Origin: Candidatus Bathyarchaeota archaeon | GTDB lineage: Archaea > Thermoproteota > Bathyarchaeia > 40CM-2-53-6 > FEN-987 | Assembly (NCBI GenBank): GCA_003152955.1 | Contig: PMBQ01000299.1 | Location: 1,440 to 11,489, forward strand | Reading direction: 5' to 3' | Length of the DNA: 10,050 nt | Shown: positions 1 to 7,440 of the stretch, one piece after another | Numbering within the stretch: the stretch's first letter is position 1 | Layout of the letters: each line of letters opens with the position of its first letter | Program-made: the position numbers and the translations under genes | The notes under the pieces: generated by a model | What the model was told of the DNA's origin: nothing | The model's database searches: none | The model's input: only the letters and a program-made list of their open reading frames with translations

Positions 1-1554
1 CATTGCCGTTCCAAGATATTTGAGTTCATGGAAAAGCAGTCAACGTTCATGAACTCTCAGGAAATTCGCATCCAGGAACGTCCGGAAGACCTTCCTCCCG
101 GTCAGCTGCCGCGTGCGATGGACATTAAACTCTCAGAAGACCTCGTGGACATTGCGCGTCCAGGTGATCGAGTCTCCATCAGTGGAATTGCAAGAGCCCA
201 ACAAGAGTATGCGGGACGCAAAGCAAGACTGCGGACGTTTGAACTCCTCCTTGACGCAAACTATGTTGACGTAGTTGGAAAAGAAATTGAAGTCGTGGAG
301 ATAACTCCGGAGGATGAGCGACAGATCCGCGAGCTCGCAAAGGATCCCTTCATCCACCGCAAGCTCATAGCTTCACTCGCCCCGTCCATCTATGGATATG
401 GCGATCTCAAGGAATCCGTCCTTTACCTTCTGTTCGGAGGAGTTCCAAAGCGACTGGCCGACGGAGTCGTAATACGAGGCGAAATCAACGTACTGCTCGT
501 AGGAGACCCTGGAACGGCCAAAAGCCAATTGCTACAATACGTATCGAGAATTGCTCCTCGCGGTCTGTACACTAGCGGGCGCGGAACGACCGCAGCCGGT
601 CTGACTGCAGCAGTGGTTCGTGAGAAGTCTGGCGGAATGGTGTTGGAGGCCGGTGCCCTGGTGTTGGCCGACAAAGGAATAGCTTGCATAGACGAAATGG
701 ACAAGATGCGTCCAGAAGACAGAGTGGCCATACACGAAGCCCTGGAGCAGCACACGGTCAGCGTTGCCAAGGGCGGAATAGTTGCGACACTAAACGCAAG
801 AGCGGCTGTCCTCGCGGCCGCAAACCCAAGTTTAGGCAGATACGACCCGTACAGAAACATTACGGACAACATCAATCTCCCTGTGACTCTCCTGTCACGT
901 TTTGACCTTCTATTCATCATGAAAGACACACCTGACCCTGACGCAGACAGAAGAATGTCAGACCACATCCTAACATTGCATAGACTGAAGTCCCCGCCTG
1001 AGGAACCTCCCTTGACACCTGAGCTTCTGAGAAAGTACATAGCCTACGCCAAACGGGTCGAACCGATCTTGACCGAAGAGGCTGTGATTGACATTCGGCA
1101 GTATTACTTGAAGATGCGATCCTTATCCGCCTCAACAGAATCGCCAGTAGCCATCACTCCGAGACAACTAGAAGCGTTGGTCAGATTGGCTGAAGCTAGG
1201 GCGCGGAGTTTTCTCCGGGATAGGGTAGAACCAGAAGACTCACATGCAATAATCCGACTGATGACGCTGTCACTCCAAGATGTGGGCATCGACACCGCTA
1301 CAGGTAAGGTCGACATTGATGTGATCATGACTGGCAAGCCCAAGAGCCTCCGAGACAAAATGCAAGTCATCCTGAGCACGTTCGTCGACTTGGAAAAGCA
1401 GCTCGGGATCGTCGAGGAACCGACTCTCTACCAAGCCCTGTCACGCAAAGTGGACATAACCGATGAAGAGGCACGGAGACTGGTTGGGCAATTGGTTAGG
1501 GAGGGAATACTCTACTCTCCAAAACCTGGCCACTTAAAGCGAGCAGCAGCATAA
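1..1554 (+). CDS. mcm: MCM replicative DNA helicase (5'-truncated by window edge)
   Basis: Minichromosome maintenance protein, the hexameric ATPase that unwinds DNA at archaeal replication forks. The frame is open from base 1 with no start, so the N-terminus lies outside the window; 517 residues are visible. The visible start (HCRS, then a stretch ending SQEIRIQERPEDLPPG) matches the end of the MCM zinc-binding/OB region, and C2 may be the last zinc ligand. The AAA+ core shows Walker A GDPGTAKS (residues 168-175, K174), Walker B IDEMDKM (D231/E232), sensor-1 Asn in ANPSLGRYD (N275) and the SRFD arginine finger (R300). A C-terminal winged-helix-like segment follows (about 440-517). No intein interrupts Walker A, a common intein site in archaeal mcm. 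The downstream helicase gene starts 24 nt after the TAA, which suggests cotranscription. Family assignment is very secure. Confidence 0.97.
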   Translation, partial: HCRSKIFEFMEKQSTFMNSQEIRIQERPEDLPPGQLPRAMDIKLSEDLVDIARPGDRVSISGIARAQQEYAGRKARLRTFELLLDANYVDVVGKEIEVVEITPEDERQIRELAKDPFIHRKLIASLAPSIYGYGDLKESVLYLLFGGVPKRLADGVVIRGEINVLLVGDPGTAKSQLLQYVSRIAPRGLYTSGRGTTAAGLTAAVVREKSGGMVLEAGALVLADKGIACIDEMDKMRPEDRVAIHEALEQHTVSVAKGGIVATLNARAAVLAAANPSLGRYDPYRNITDNINLPVTLLSRFDLLFIMKDTPDPDADRRMSDHILTLHRLKSPPEEPPLTPELLRKYIAYAKRVEPILTEEAVIDIRQYYLKMRSLSASTESPVAITPRQLEALVRLAEARARSFLRDRVEPEDSHAIIRLMTLSLQDVGIDTATGKVDIDVIMTGKPKSLRDKMQVILSTFVDLEKQLGIVEEPTLYQALSRKVDITDEEARRLVGQLVREGILYSPKPGHLKRAAA

Positions 1555-1578
1555 CAGCACGGCAGAAGTTTCCCGCCT

Positions 1579-3840
1579 ATGCGTGTCGAAGAACTTTCCA
1601 TTCCCGACGCAGTCAAGGCAGTCTTGGTGAAAACTGGATATGATGTTTTGTATCCGCCACAGAAAGACGCGATTGAAGCGGGGGTTCTTGAAGGGAAGAA
1701 CATCGTTCTCGCAAGCCCAACCGCCTCGGGCAAGACGCTTGTGGCTGAACTCGTAATTCTGAAATCAATTTTGGAGAAAGGTGGAAAAGCGCTCTATCTC
1801 ACCCCTCTCCGTGCATTAACAAGTGAAAAATACGAAGACTTCCTCAAATATTCTACCTTGGAGAAGGCGCCCGGCCAAAAGATCAGAGTCGCCCTCACGA
1901 GCGGAGACTACGACAGCTCCGATATACAGCTCTCAAATTTCGACATCATAATCTCAACGAACGAGAAGGCCGATTCGCTGCTCCGTCACCGCACGCCGTG
2001 GATAGCAGATATTTCAGTTGTAGTAGCTGACGAAATCCACTTGCTAACCGAGGCGAACCGAGGACCAACCCTTGAAGTGGTTCTAACACGACTGCTCAAG
2101 GTCAATCCGAAAGTACAGGTAGTGGCTCTCAGCGCCACAATAAAGAATGCCACTGAGATCGGAGAATGGTTGAACGCCACTCAAATCACCACGGAATGGC
2201 GCCCCGTCCCACTCCGTGAAGGTGTCTATTGTGACGGGCAAGTTCAATTCAAGGACGGATCGTCACGATTCATCCCGCACACCGATGCGAATCCGATTTT
2301 TGACACTGCAATTGACGTAATAAAAGAAGGCGGACAGGTGCTGATCTTCGCTGAGACTCGTCGGTCAGCAGTTGAACTCGGGAGAAAAGCCTCGGCATTG
2401 CTCAGAAGGCATCTGCCGAGACCAGACCGAAGAGGATTGGAGAATATCGCTCAACGCATTCTATCCACTGGTGAAAGGACGCGATTAGGAGAGACACTCG
2501 CGGAACAAGTTCTGAATGGGGCTGCCTTCCACCACGCGGGTTTGGCTGGCGGACACAGAAGGATTATTGAAGACGCCTTCAAGACTGGAAAACTCAAGAT
2601 TCTTTCGGCCACACCCACTCTAGCGGCTGGAGTAAATCTCCCCGCTCGAACAGTAATCATCAGCAGCTACGAACGTTACGAACCAGGCTATGGTCGTTAT
2701 CCCATCTCTGTTCTTGAATACAAGCAATTCTGCGGACGTGCCGGTCGTCCGAAATACGACAAGTTCGGTGAAGCAATTCTCATCGCACGAACACATGATG
2801 AACAGGACTACTTGATGAAGAACTACGTCGTCGCTGAACCTGAGAGGATATGGTCAAAACTCGGAGCTGAAAAAGTCCTACGCCCTCACGTACTTGCGAC
2901 CATAGCCACACGCTTTGCTACAAGTGAGGAAGGCCTGACCAAGTTCTTCGCTAAGACCTTCTACGCATTCCAGTACGACCCGAAGATGATTCGGTCAAAA
3001 CTCGGCGACATCCTCCACTTTCTAAGCCGGGAGCAGATGGTTGAGTTCGAAGGAGAGGATTTGAGCGCCACGAGGTTCGGGCGTCGGGTTTCTGAACTTT
3101 ACATTGATCCAGTATCGGCCGTAGTCCTTAGAGATGGACTTTACACTCGTGCCAAACACCTGTCGGAAGTCAGCTTCCTGCACCTAATTTCGAGAACTCC
3201 GGACATAGCACCGAAACTTTACCCACGGCGGGGGGAGGATGAGATGCTGGAACTGTTCGCAAAGGAGCATGAGGAGGAGTTCATGTGTGAAGTTCCTGAG
3301 TACTATGGCGATACAAGCGGGATAACTTACGAAGAATTCCTCTCAGAGGTAAAATGCGCAAGGGTGCTTTACGAATGGATCAACGAGACGAGTGAAGATG
3401 GCATCCTCGAAGTTCACAAAGTGGAACCCGGCGACATCCTCAGGATGATCGACACGTCAAAATGGCTACTCCACGCAACCTACGAACTCGCAGAGCTCTT
3501 CGGTCATAAGGATCTGCTCAAACCCACATATGAACTGCAGATTCGATGCGCTAAAGGGGTCAAGCCTGAACTGGTTCCCCTTGTTGAACTTGAGGGAATC
3601 GGCCGCGTCAGAGCACGAGGTCTCTTCAATGCTGGTTTCACAGGTCTAGACGAGTTGAAGCACGCGTCCGTGACCGATCTCATGAAAGTCCCACTCATCG
3701 GACCTTCCCTGGCTAAGAAGATCAAGGAGCAGGTGGGCGGTCTGATCAAGGCCGAAGAATGGGAAAAGTTGAACTCCAAAACCGCCGAGACAACTGAACA
3801 GAGCTTGCTAACAGACTACCGAGGAAAGGACACGGTCTAG
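1579..3840 (+). CDS. hel308: Hel308-type superfamily 2 DNA helicase (Ski2-like)
   Basis: A 753-residue ATP-dependent 3'-5' DNA helicase of the Hel308/Hjm group, which acts on stalled replication forks. Motifs in order: Q-motif-like YPPQ (Q28), motif I ASPTASGKT (45-53, K52), Ia TPLRAL, motif II DEIH (151-154), motif III SAT (185-187), motif IV LIFAETRRSA, motif V TLAAGVNLPAR and motif VI QFCGRAGRP (383-391). A helix-hairpin-helix region (about 668-727, EGIGRVRARGLF) matches the Hel308 C-terminal domain. The tail holds QSLLTDY (741-747), a degenerate PCNA-interacting-peptide-like sequence. The start ATG is chosen because MRVEELSIP matches the family N-terminus; no clear ribosome site precedes it, which fits translation from the mcm transcript. 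The stop overlaps the convergent purB stop. A different Ski2-like helicase is possible but less likely given the HhH tail. Confidence 0.95.
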   Translation: MRVEELSIPDAVKAVLVKTGYDVLYPPQKDAIEAGVLEGKNIVLASPTASGKTLVAELVILKSILEKGGKALYLTPLRALTSEKYEDFLKYSTLEKAPGQKIRVALTSGDYDSSDIQLSNFDIIISTNEKADSLLRHRTPWIADISVVVADEIHLLTEANRGPTLEVVLTRLLKVNPKVQVVALSATIKNATEIGEWLNATQITTEWRPVPLREGVYCDGQVQFKDGSSRFIPHTDANPIFDTAIDVIKEGGQVLIFAETRRSAVELGRKASALLRRHLPRPDRRGLENIAQRILSTGERTRLGETLAEQVLNGAAFHHAGLAGGHRRIIEDAFKTGKLKILSATPTLAAGVNLPARTVIISSYERYEPGYGRYPISVLEYKQFCGRAGRPKYDKFGEAILIARTHDEQDYLMKNYVVAEPERIWSKLGAEKVLRPHVLATIATRFATSEEGLTKFFAKTFYAFQYDPKMIRSKLGDILHFLSREQMVEFEGEDLSATRFGRRVSELYIDPVSAVVLRDGLYTRAKHLSEVSFLHLISRTPDIAPKLYPRRGEDEMLELFAKEHEEEFMCEVPEYYGDTSGITYEEFLSEVKCARVLYEWINETSEDGILEVHKVEPGDILRMIDTSKWLLHATYELAELFGHKDLLKPTYELQIRCAKGVKPELVPLVELEGIGRVRARGLFNAGFTGLDELKHASVTDLMKVPLIGPSLAKKIKEQVGGLIKAEEWEKLNSKTAETTEQSLLTDYRGKDTV

Positions 3841-5207
3841 TCCTGCAACCCACGTGCTCGTCTTTCAGCTGCGGTGTTCTTCACTACAGCATCGACAAGC
3901 ATAGGCGACATACCGATGTACGACTTTGGTTCAAGGGCAGCGCTCACCTCTTCTTCCGTCAGATGCTTGACCACAGTCGTATCATGGATCAGAGTTTCGC
4001 TGAAGCTCTTTTTCTCTTCTTGGCTCTTGAAGACCAATTGTTGGAGCAGTCTGTGAGCTTCTTGGCGTGGCATGCCCTTGTTCACGAGAGCGATCATCAC
4101 GGATTCTGACATCATGGGATCTTTGTACTTCATCAGGTTCTCGTGAATGCGAAGCTCATTGATTCGTAGGCCACTTAGTATTCGAATCATTGAACTCAAC
4201 ATGTGATCAAGCAGGATGAAGGCTTCAGGAATGATGAACCGCTCGGAGGCGGATTGTGACAGATCTCGCTCATGCCAGGTGACGATACCTTCGAGGGCTG
4301 GGCCGACTAAGCTGCGTTCGAGCTTGGCCAAGCTCGAAATATTCTCACTTCTCCAAGGATTCTTCTTCTGAGGCATTGCGGAGCTGCCGACTTGCTTTCC
4401 GACCTCGAATGGTTCGGAGAGTTCATCGATCTCAGGCCTCTGTAAGTTTCTGACCTCGGTAGCGAACTTGTCCAACGAACTCGCCACAATTGCGAACAGG
4501 CAGATCAGTTCTGCGTATCTGTCTCGTTGCACAATCTGACTTGTGACTTCTGCCGCCCTTAGTTCCAGGCGTTTCATTACCAGCTCCTGAATCTCCAGTG
4601 CGTTCTTGCCGAAACCTGCCATCGTCCCTATGGCGCCACTCATCTTCCCCACGAGCGCACGTTGCCTACATTGGGATAGGCGTTCGACGTGCCTAGCAGT
4701 TTCGCGCAGCCAAACTGCGAATTTCAGGCCGAGAGTCATCGGAAGCGCATGCTGAGCATGGGTTCTGCCAATCATCAACGTGTCTCGGTACCGTCTTGTA
4801 AGGTCCAAGAGCACCTGCTCAAGTTTGTCCAACTTCATTGCGATAACATCCAACCCATCCTTCATCTGCAGTGCGAGTGCAGTATCCAGAATGTCAGCGG
4901 AGGTAGCCCCCAGATGTACATACCCCCCGCTCTTACCGGAAACTTCGGCTAAAGCCTCCACGAGCGCCATTACTTCATGATCGACGACCTTCTCGATTTC
5001 GTGAATGCGTTGAATTGTGACAACCTTTGTTGACGCTTGATGGATGATCTCTTGAGCGGCCTCATGAGGAATGTCGCCGACCTGAGCCCGCGCCCACGCC
5101 AGCGCCGCCTCAACGTCGAGCATTTTCTGGAATCTCGTGTCTTCCTCGAAAACTCTCCGAATCTCTGCACTGCCGTAACGACCCGTGTCGATGGGGAGAA
5201 TTGGCAT
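3837..5207 (-). CDS. purB: Adenylosuccinate lyase
   Basis: A 456-residue member of the fumarase/aspartase superfamily. It catalyses two fumarate-releasing steps of purine synthesis: SAICAR to AICAR, and adenylosuccinate to AMP. The family signature SSAMPQKKNP (residues 275-284) forms the flexible active-site loop carrying the catalytic serine. TS (102-103) lies in the substrate-binding region GATSADILDTAL, and GRTHAQHALP (147-156) carries the likely general-acid His150. Length is normal for the archaeal/short bacterial form. The ATG at 5207 matches the expected N-terminus. It is preceded by a weak AGGT about 9 nt upstream and by a TATA-like box about 39 nt upstream, implying a short leader. 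The gene stands alone, divergent from the asparagine-synthetase-like gene and convergent with hel308. Its 3' end has no intergenic terminator space. Confidence 0.97.
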   Translation of the reverse strand: MPILPIDTGRYGSAEIRRVFEEDTRFQKMLDVEAALAWARAQVGDIPHEAAQEIIHQASTKVVTIQRIHEIEKVVDHEVMALVEALAEVSGKSGGYVHLGATSADILDTALALQMKDGLDVIAMKLDKLEQVLLDLTRRYRDTLMIGRTHAQHALPMTLGLKFAVWLRETARHVERLSQCRQRALVGKMSGAIGTMAGFGKNALEIQELVMKRLELRAAEVTSQIVQRDRYAELICLFAIVASSLDKFATEVRNLQRPEIDELSEPFEVGKQVGSSAMPQKKNPWRSENISSLAKLERSLVGPALEGIVTWHERDLSQSASERFIIPEAFILLDHMLSSMIRILSGLRINELRIHENLMKYKDPMMSESVMIALVNKGMPRQEAHRLLQQLVFKSQEEKKSFSETLIHDTTVVKHLTEEEVSAALEPKSYIGMSPMLVDAVVKNTAAERRARGLQD

Positions 5208-5240
5208 CCCAATGACCTGAAGGTCCTAACATTAACAGTT

Positions 5241-5250
5241 AGTATAAAAC
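5241..5250 (-). promoter_or_regulatory. Probable TATA box of purB
   Basis: Read on the minus strand this is GTTTTATACT, a good match to the archaeal TFB/TBP TATA element. Its centre lies about 39 nt upstream of the purB ATG, which would place transcription start about 13 nt before the start codon. On the plus strand the same bases read AGTATAAAAC, so the direction of use is inferred from the position of purB. Confidence 0.55.
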
Positions 5251-5253
5251 TGG

Positions 5254-5314
5254 GTGGGTTCGAGCGTTGTTACAAGTGTTTTCGATTCATTCCAGGAGAG
5301 GTCATAGAACCCAC
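5254..5314. repeat. Inverted repeat with 8-bp perfect arms
   Basis: GTGGGTTC at 5254-5261 is the exact reverse complement of GAACCCAC at 5307-5314, and the arms extend by one G-U wobble. The 45-nt loop makes it weaker than a compact hairpin, but it sits in an intergenic region next to a second short hairpin with a TTCG loop (5326-5339). It could be RNA structure, a regulator site or chance. Confidence 0.45.
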
Positions 5315-5325
5315 TAAAGCAGGAG

Positions 5326-5339
5326 CTCCTTTCGAGGAG
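5326..5339 (+). repeat. Small hairpin with TTCG loop
   Basis: CTCCT (5326-5330) pairs with AGGAG (5335-5339) around a TTCG loop. The same bases also fall inside a 10-bp palindrome AGGAGCTCCT (5321-5330), so two alternative pairings are possible. UUCG is a stable RNA tetraloop, though its best closing pair is C-G and here it is U-A. No function is known. Confidence 0.4.
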
Positions 5340-5450
5340 AAGTATACATTTCCCCCTTACTGTGTTGCAAGATAGATCGACATCACGAACATCCACAATC
5401 TCACTAAACCAAGAAATATTCTGGGAACCGCAGTTGCATTTCATCTGCGT

Positions 5451-5460
5451 TTTAATATGC
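5451..5460 (+). promoter_or_regulatory. Probable TATA box of the asparagine-synthetase-like gene
   Basis: TTTAATATGC is AT-rich and lies about 36 nt upstream of the TTG start at 5491. With the usual TBP spacing, transcription would begin near 5481 and give a leader of about 10 nt. That agrees with the absence of a properly spaced Shine-Dalgarno site. Confidence 0.5.
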
Positions 5461-5490
5461 AGCTAGCAGACCAAGACGAATCGATGATCT

Positions 5491-6885
5491 TTGGGGGCTA
5501 TCGCAGGGGTTTACGGAAGCTCTGAGAACGTGAGAAGAGACGTCGAGAATATGCTTTTGGCCCTCAGACATCGCGGAACAAATACGAGTACCCGAGCCAT
5601 GGAAGACGACCGTGCGGGTTGGGCGATCGGATGTGCATCAAATGATGGTCTCGAAACGCATTTCCTGGAATCGGATAGATGTACACTCGCGCTCGATGGA
5701 TCCTTCTTCCAGCGTCAGAACCCAGTGAGGTTCGCCCACAGGCGCCTCGACAAATACACAACTCACGAGGCAGTAAGCGATCTGATGTCTGAGCCCGGCG
5801 AATGCGCGGCATTGGGGCTGAGACAGGGCAGGATGTTTGCGTTCAGAGACCCAAATGGTTTGAAACCATTGTACTACGCTGAACGCCGCAGCTTGGCGGC
5901 CTTTGCTTCGGAACGGAAAGCCCTGTGGGCAATGGGGTTCAAAGACGTCAAGCGCGTTCCTCCTGGAAACCTACTTTCAATCAGCAAGCTCGGAATCAAA
6001 AGAACCAGGCTATTCCGATTCAAGAACTCCCAAGAAAGACCGATGACTTTTGAGGAAGCAAGATCGTACCTGACACGCCATTTGAAACGGTCCGTTCGGA
6101 GAATCACAAGAACCATTGACAAAGCGGCTGTGGCGTTTTCCGGCGGCCTAGACAGCGCAGTGACGGCGGCACTCGCGAAGAACGATTGTGAGGTTGAACT
6201 CGTAAGCGTGGGACTTACAGGTTCGTCCGAGCTTTCGACTGTTGAAAAGTACGCTCGCGAGATTGATCTACCGGTCAGCATCGAGCAATTTGATCCGAAT
6301 TCACTTGAAGAATACGTGCGGCGGGTGGTCTGGCTCATCGAGGAGCCGAATTTGATGAAGGTGAGCGTAGCTGTACCGCTGCACTGGGCAGCTAAGGTGG
6401 CTGCCCGACGCGGATTCACTATGATGTTGTGCGGTCAAGGAAGCGATGAACTCTATGGAGGATACTACAAGTACGCAAAGATACTCGACACACAGGGAAG
6501 GAGCGCGCTTGTCGAAGCACTGTATCAGAGCGTAGTCGATGCCTCCCAAGTTAACTATGAGAGAGACGAACAGGCCACCGCTCCATTCGGAGTCGAGCTC
6601 AGAACGCCATTCGCCGACTTGGATTTGATTCGTTTCTCGTTAACGATTCCATCGGAATACAAGGTCAGGCCTGGCAACGATGTAACGAGGAAATGGGTTC
6701 TCAGATCCGTTGCAGAAGGTCTTGGACTACCCCAGGATATTGCAGATAGGCGAAAGAAAGCCATTCAGCATGGAACTGGCGTGGAAAACGCGATTCGCAA
6801 GCTCGCCAAGACAAGAAATCTGACTGTTGAGTCATACCTTGCGAGGATACACGCAGAGGTCAAAGACTTGGAATCGATGCCTTGA
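5491..6885 (+). CDS. Asparagine synthetase-like protein with Cys-less glutaminase domain
   Basis: A 464-residue class II amidotransferase/asparagine synthetase homologue (COG0367 type). The C-terminal half is a convincing ATP-PPi synthetase: SGGLDS pyrophosphate loop (217-222), CGQGSDELYGGY (314-325), ELRTPFADLDL (from E369) and the late RRKKAIQHGTG motif. It probably forms a beta-aspartyl-AMP-type intermediate and amidates it. The N-terminal domain aligns as MGAIAGVYG...LRHRGT...LDGSFF...RDPNGLKPLYY. It lacks the catalytic Cys that normally follows Met (MCGI), and the oxyanion-hole Asn-Gly is Asp-Gly (D69-G70). Glutamine hydrolysis is therefore doubtful; ammonia-dependent synthesis or another acceptor is possible. 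The start is TTG at 5491: an in-frame TGA lies two codons upstream, and the next in-frame Met (residue 21) would delete the conserved first strand. The substrate is not certain. Confidence 0.88.
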   Translation: MGAIAGVYGSSENVRRDVENMLLALRHRGTNTSTRAMEDDRAGWAIGCASNDGLETHFLESDRCTLALDGSFFQRQNPVRFAHRRLDKYTTHEAVSDLMSEPGECAALGLRQGRMFAFRDPNGLKPLYYAERRSLAAFASERKALWAMGFKDVKRVPPGNLLSISKLGIKRTRLFRFKNSQERPMTFEEARSYLTRHLKRSVRRITRTIDKAAVAFSGGLDSAVTAALAKNDCEVELVSVGLTGSSELSTVEKYAREIDLPVSIEQFDPNSLEEYVRRVVWLIEEPNLMKVSVAVPLHWAAKVAARRGFTMMLCGQGSDELYGGYYKYAKILDTQGRSALVEALYQSVVDASQVNYERDEQATAPFGVELRTPFADLDLIRFSLTIPSEYKVRPGNDVTRKWVLRSVAEGLGLPQDIADRRKKAIQHGTGVENAIRKLAKTRNLTVESYLARIHAEVKDLESMP

Positions 6886-6908
6886 CTCCATCTCGCAAGC
6901 AGCAATGG

Positions 6909-6916
6909 ATAATACA
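6909..6916 (+). promoter_or_regulatory. Possible TATA box of the zinc-ribbon/winged-helix gene
   Basis: ATAATACA lies about 37 nt upstream of the TTG start at 6949, the same spacing seen for the other putative TATA boxes here. It sits within the 63-nt gap after the asparagine-synthetase-like gene, so the downstream gene may have its own promoter as well as readthrough. Confidence 0.4.
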
Positions 6917-6948
6917 CCTAGCCACCTCGTATTCGCACTGGCTAGGCT

Positions 6949-7440
6949 TTGCAACGTTCAGGACGCTGTCCTCGGTGCGGTTACGTGCTGCGATTCGACG
7001 GACGCAACTACAGCTGCGACTTCTGCGGCTACCCGCGCGCGAACGATACTCTGACTGTCGCCATCCTGGGAATGGGAAAAGAGCTAAGGGCCAAAGCTCA
7101 GGGGTTGCTCGACAAAATGAAGCAGCCCCCGTCACGACAGGTCTACGTCTATTACCCCATAGCACCCCATCCTTGCGCTTCATGTGGCTTCAACATGCCC
7201 GTCGGAACCATGCGTTGCCCAAATTGCGGAACACAACAAGAGACCCATCAAATAATCTCCACGCCATCGCGAGAGCCCGCACCGCAGGCAGGCATTGAAC
7301 GAAACGTTCTTGACTACATTGTTTCTCATAATGGGACAATATCCATTTCCCAGGCAGCTCAAGACCTCGCGCTCCCCCAACACGTTCTGCAGTCAACGAT
7401 CGAACAGCTGAAGGCGGCCGGATTTCTGAATCAAGAGTAG
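6949..7440 (+). CDS. Two-zinc-ribbon plus winged-helix protein, function unknown
   Basis: I do not recognise a named family for this 163-residue protein. An N-terminal zinc ribbon has CPRCG (C7, C10) and CDFCG (C23, C26). A predicted helical linker follows (about 33-60). A second ribbon has CASCG (C76, C79) and CPNCG (C90, C93). The C-terminus (about 115-163) looks like a winged helix-turn-helix: NVLDYIVSHNGTISISQAAQDL, then a helix ending LKAAGFLNQE. This layout suggests nucleic-acid binding, perhaps transcription regulation, but that is inference. The start is TTG at 6949: a TAG lies two codons upstream, and the next in-frame GTG (V13) would remove the first CxxC pair. It follows the asparagine-synthetase-like gene by 63 nt and precedes the nucleotidase-like gene by 57 nt, all on the same strand. 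Confidence 0.82.
   Translation: MQRSGRCPRCGYVLRFDGRNYSCDFCGYPRANDTLTVAILGMGKELRAKAQGLLDKMKQPPSRQVYVYYPIAPHPCASCGFNMPVGTMRCPNCGTQQETHQIISTPSREPAPQAGIERNVLDYIVSHNGTISISQAAQDLALPQHVLQSTIEQLKAAGFLNQE

Larger units (their letters stand above)
5208..5490. other. Divergent intergenic region, purB / asparagine-synthetase-like gene
   Basis: This is the longest non-coding stretch in the window (283 bp). It contains TATA-like boxes for both flanking genes near its two ends. Between them lie an 8-bp inverted repeat (GTGGGTTC 5254-5261 with GAACCCAC 5307-5314), a small CTCCT-TTCG-AGGAG hairpin (5326-5339), and an open stretch on the plus strand (5268-5375) encoding CYKC...YC with no usable start codon. 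A 70-codon ATG-initiated frame on the minus strand (5444 to 5232) has five more cysteines but no recognisable domain. I cannot support a gene here with confidence; a small RNA, a decayed zinc-ribbon gene or an upstream regulatory leader are all possible. Confidence 0.5.

Noticed and set aside
423..1040. 205-codon open frame on the minus strand inside mcm
   Set aside because: It is antisense to the conserved AAA+ core, shows no recognisable domain and has a low-complexity Ser/Arg/Thr-rich composition typical of shadow frames.
5251..5275. GGTTCGAGC resembling a tRNA T-loop
   Set aside because: The flanking bases do not form the 5-bp T-stem, and no acceptor or anticodon arms could be found around it.
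5232..5444. 70-codon minus-strand frame starting MKCNCGS in the intergenic region
   Set aside because: It has six cysteines but no spaced zinc-ribbon pattern and no recognisable family, and it overlaps the purB promoter. Kept only as part of the intergenic description.
5874..6419. 181-codon minus-strand frame inside the asparagine-synthetase-like gene
   Set aside because: It is antisense to the conserved SGGLDS region; its composition and lack of motifs mark it as a shadow.
6882..7298. 138-codon plus-strand frame overlapping the zinc-ribbon gene
   Set aside because: It is out of frame with the zinc-ribbon protein, whose four CxxC pairs and winged-helix tail clearly mark the coding frame.
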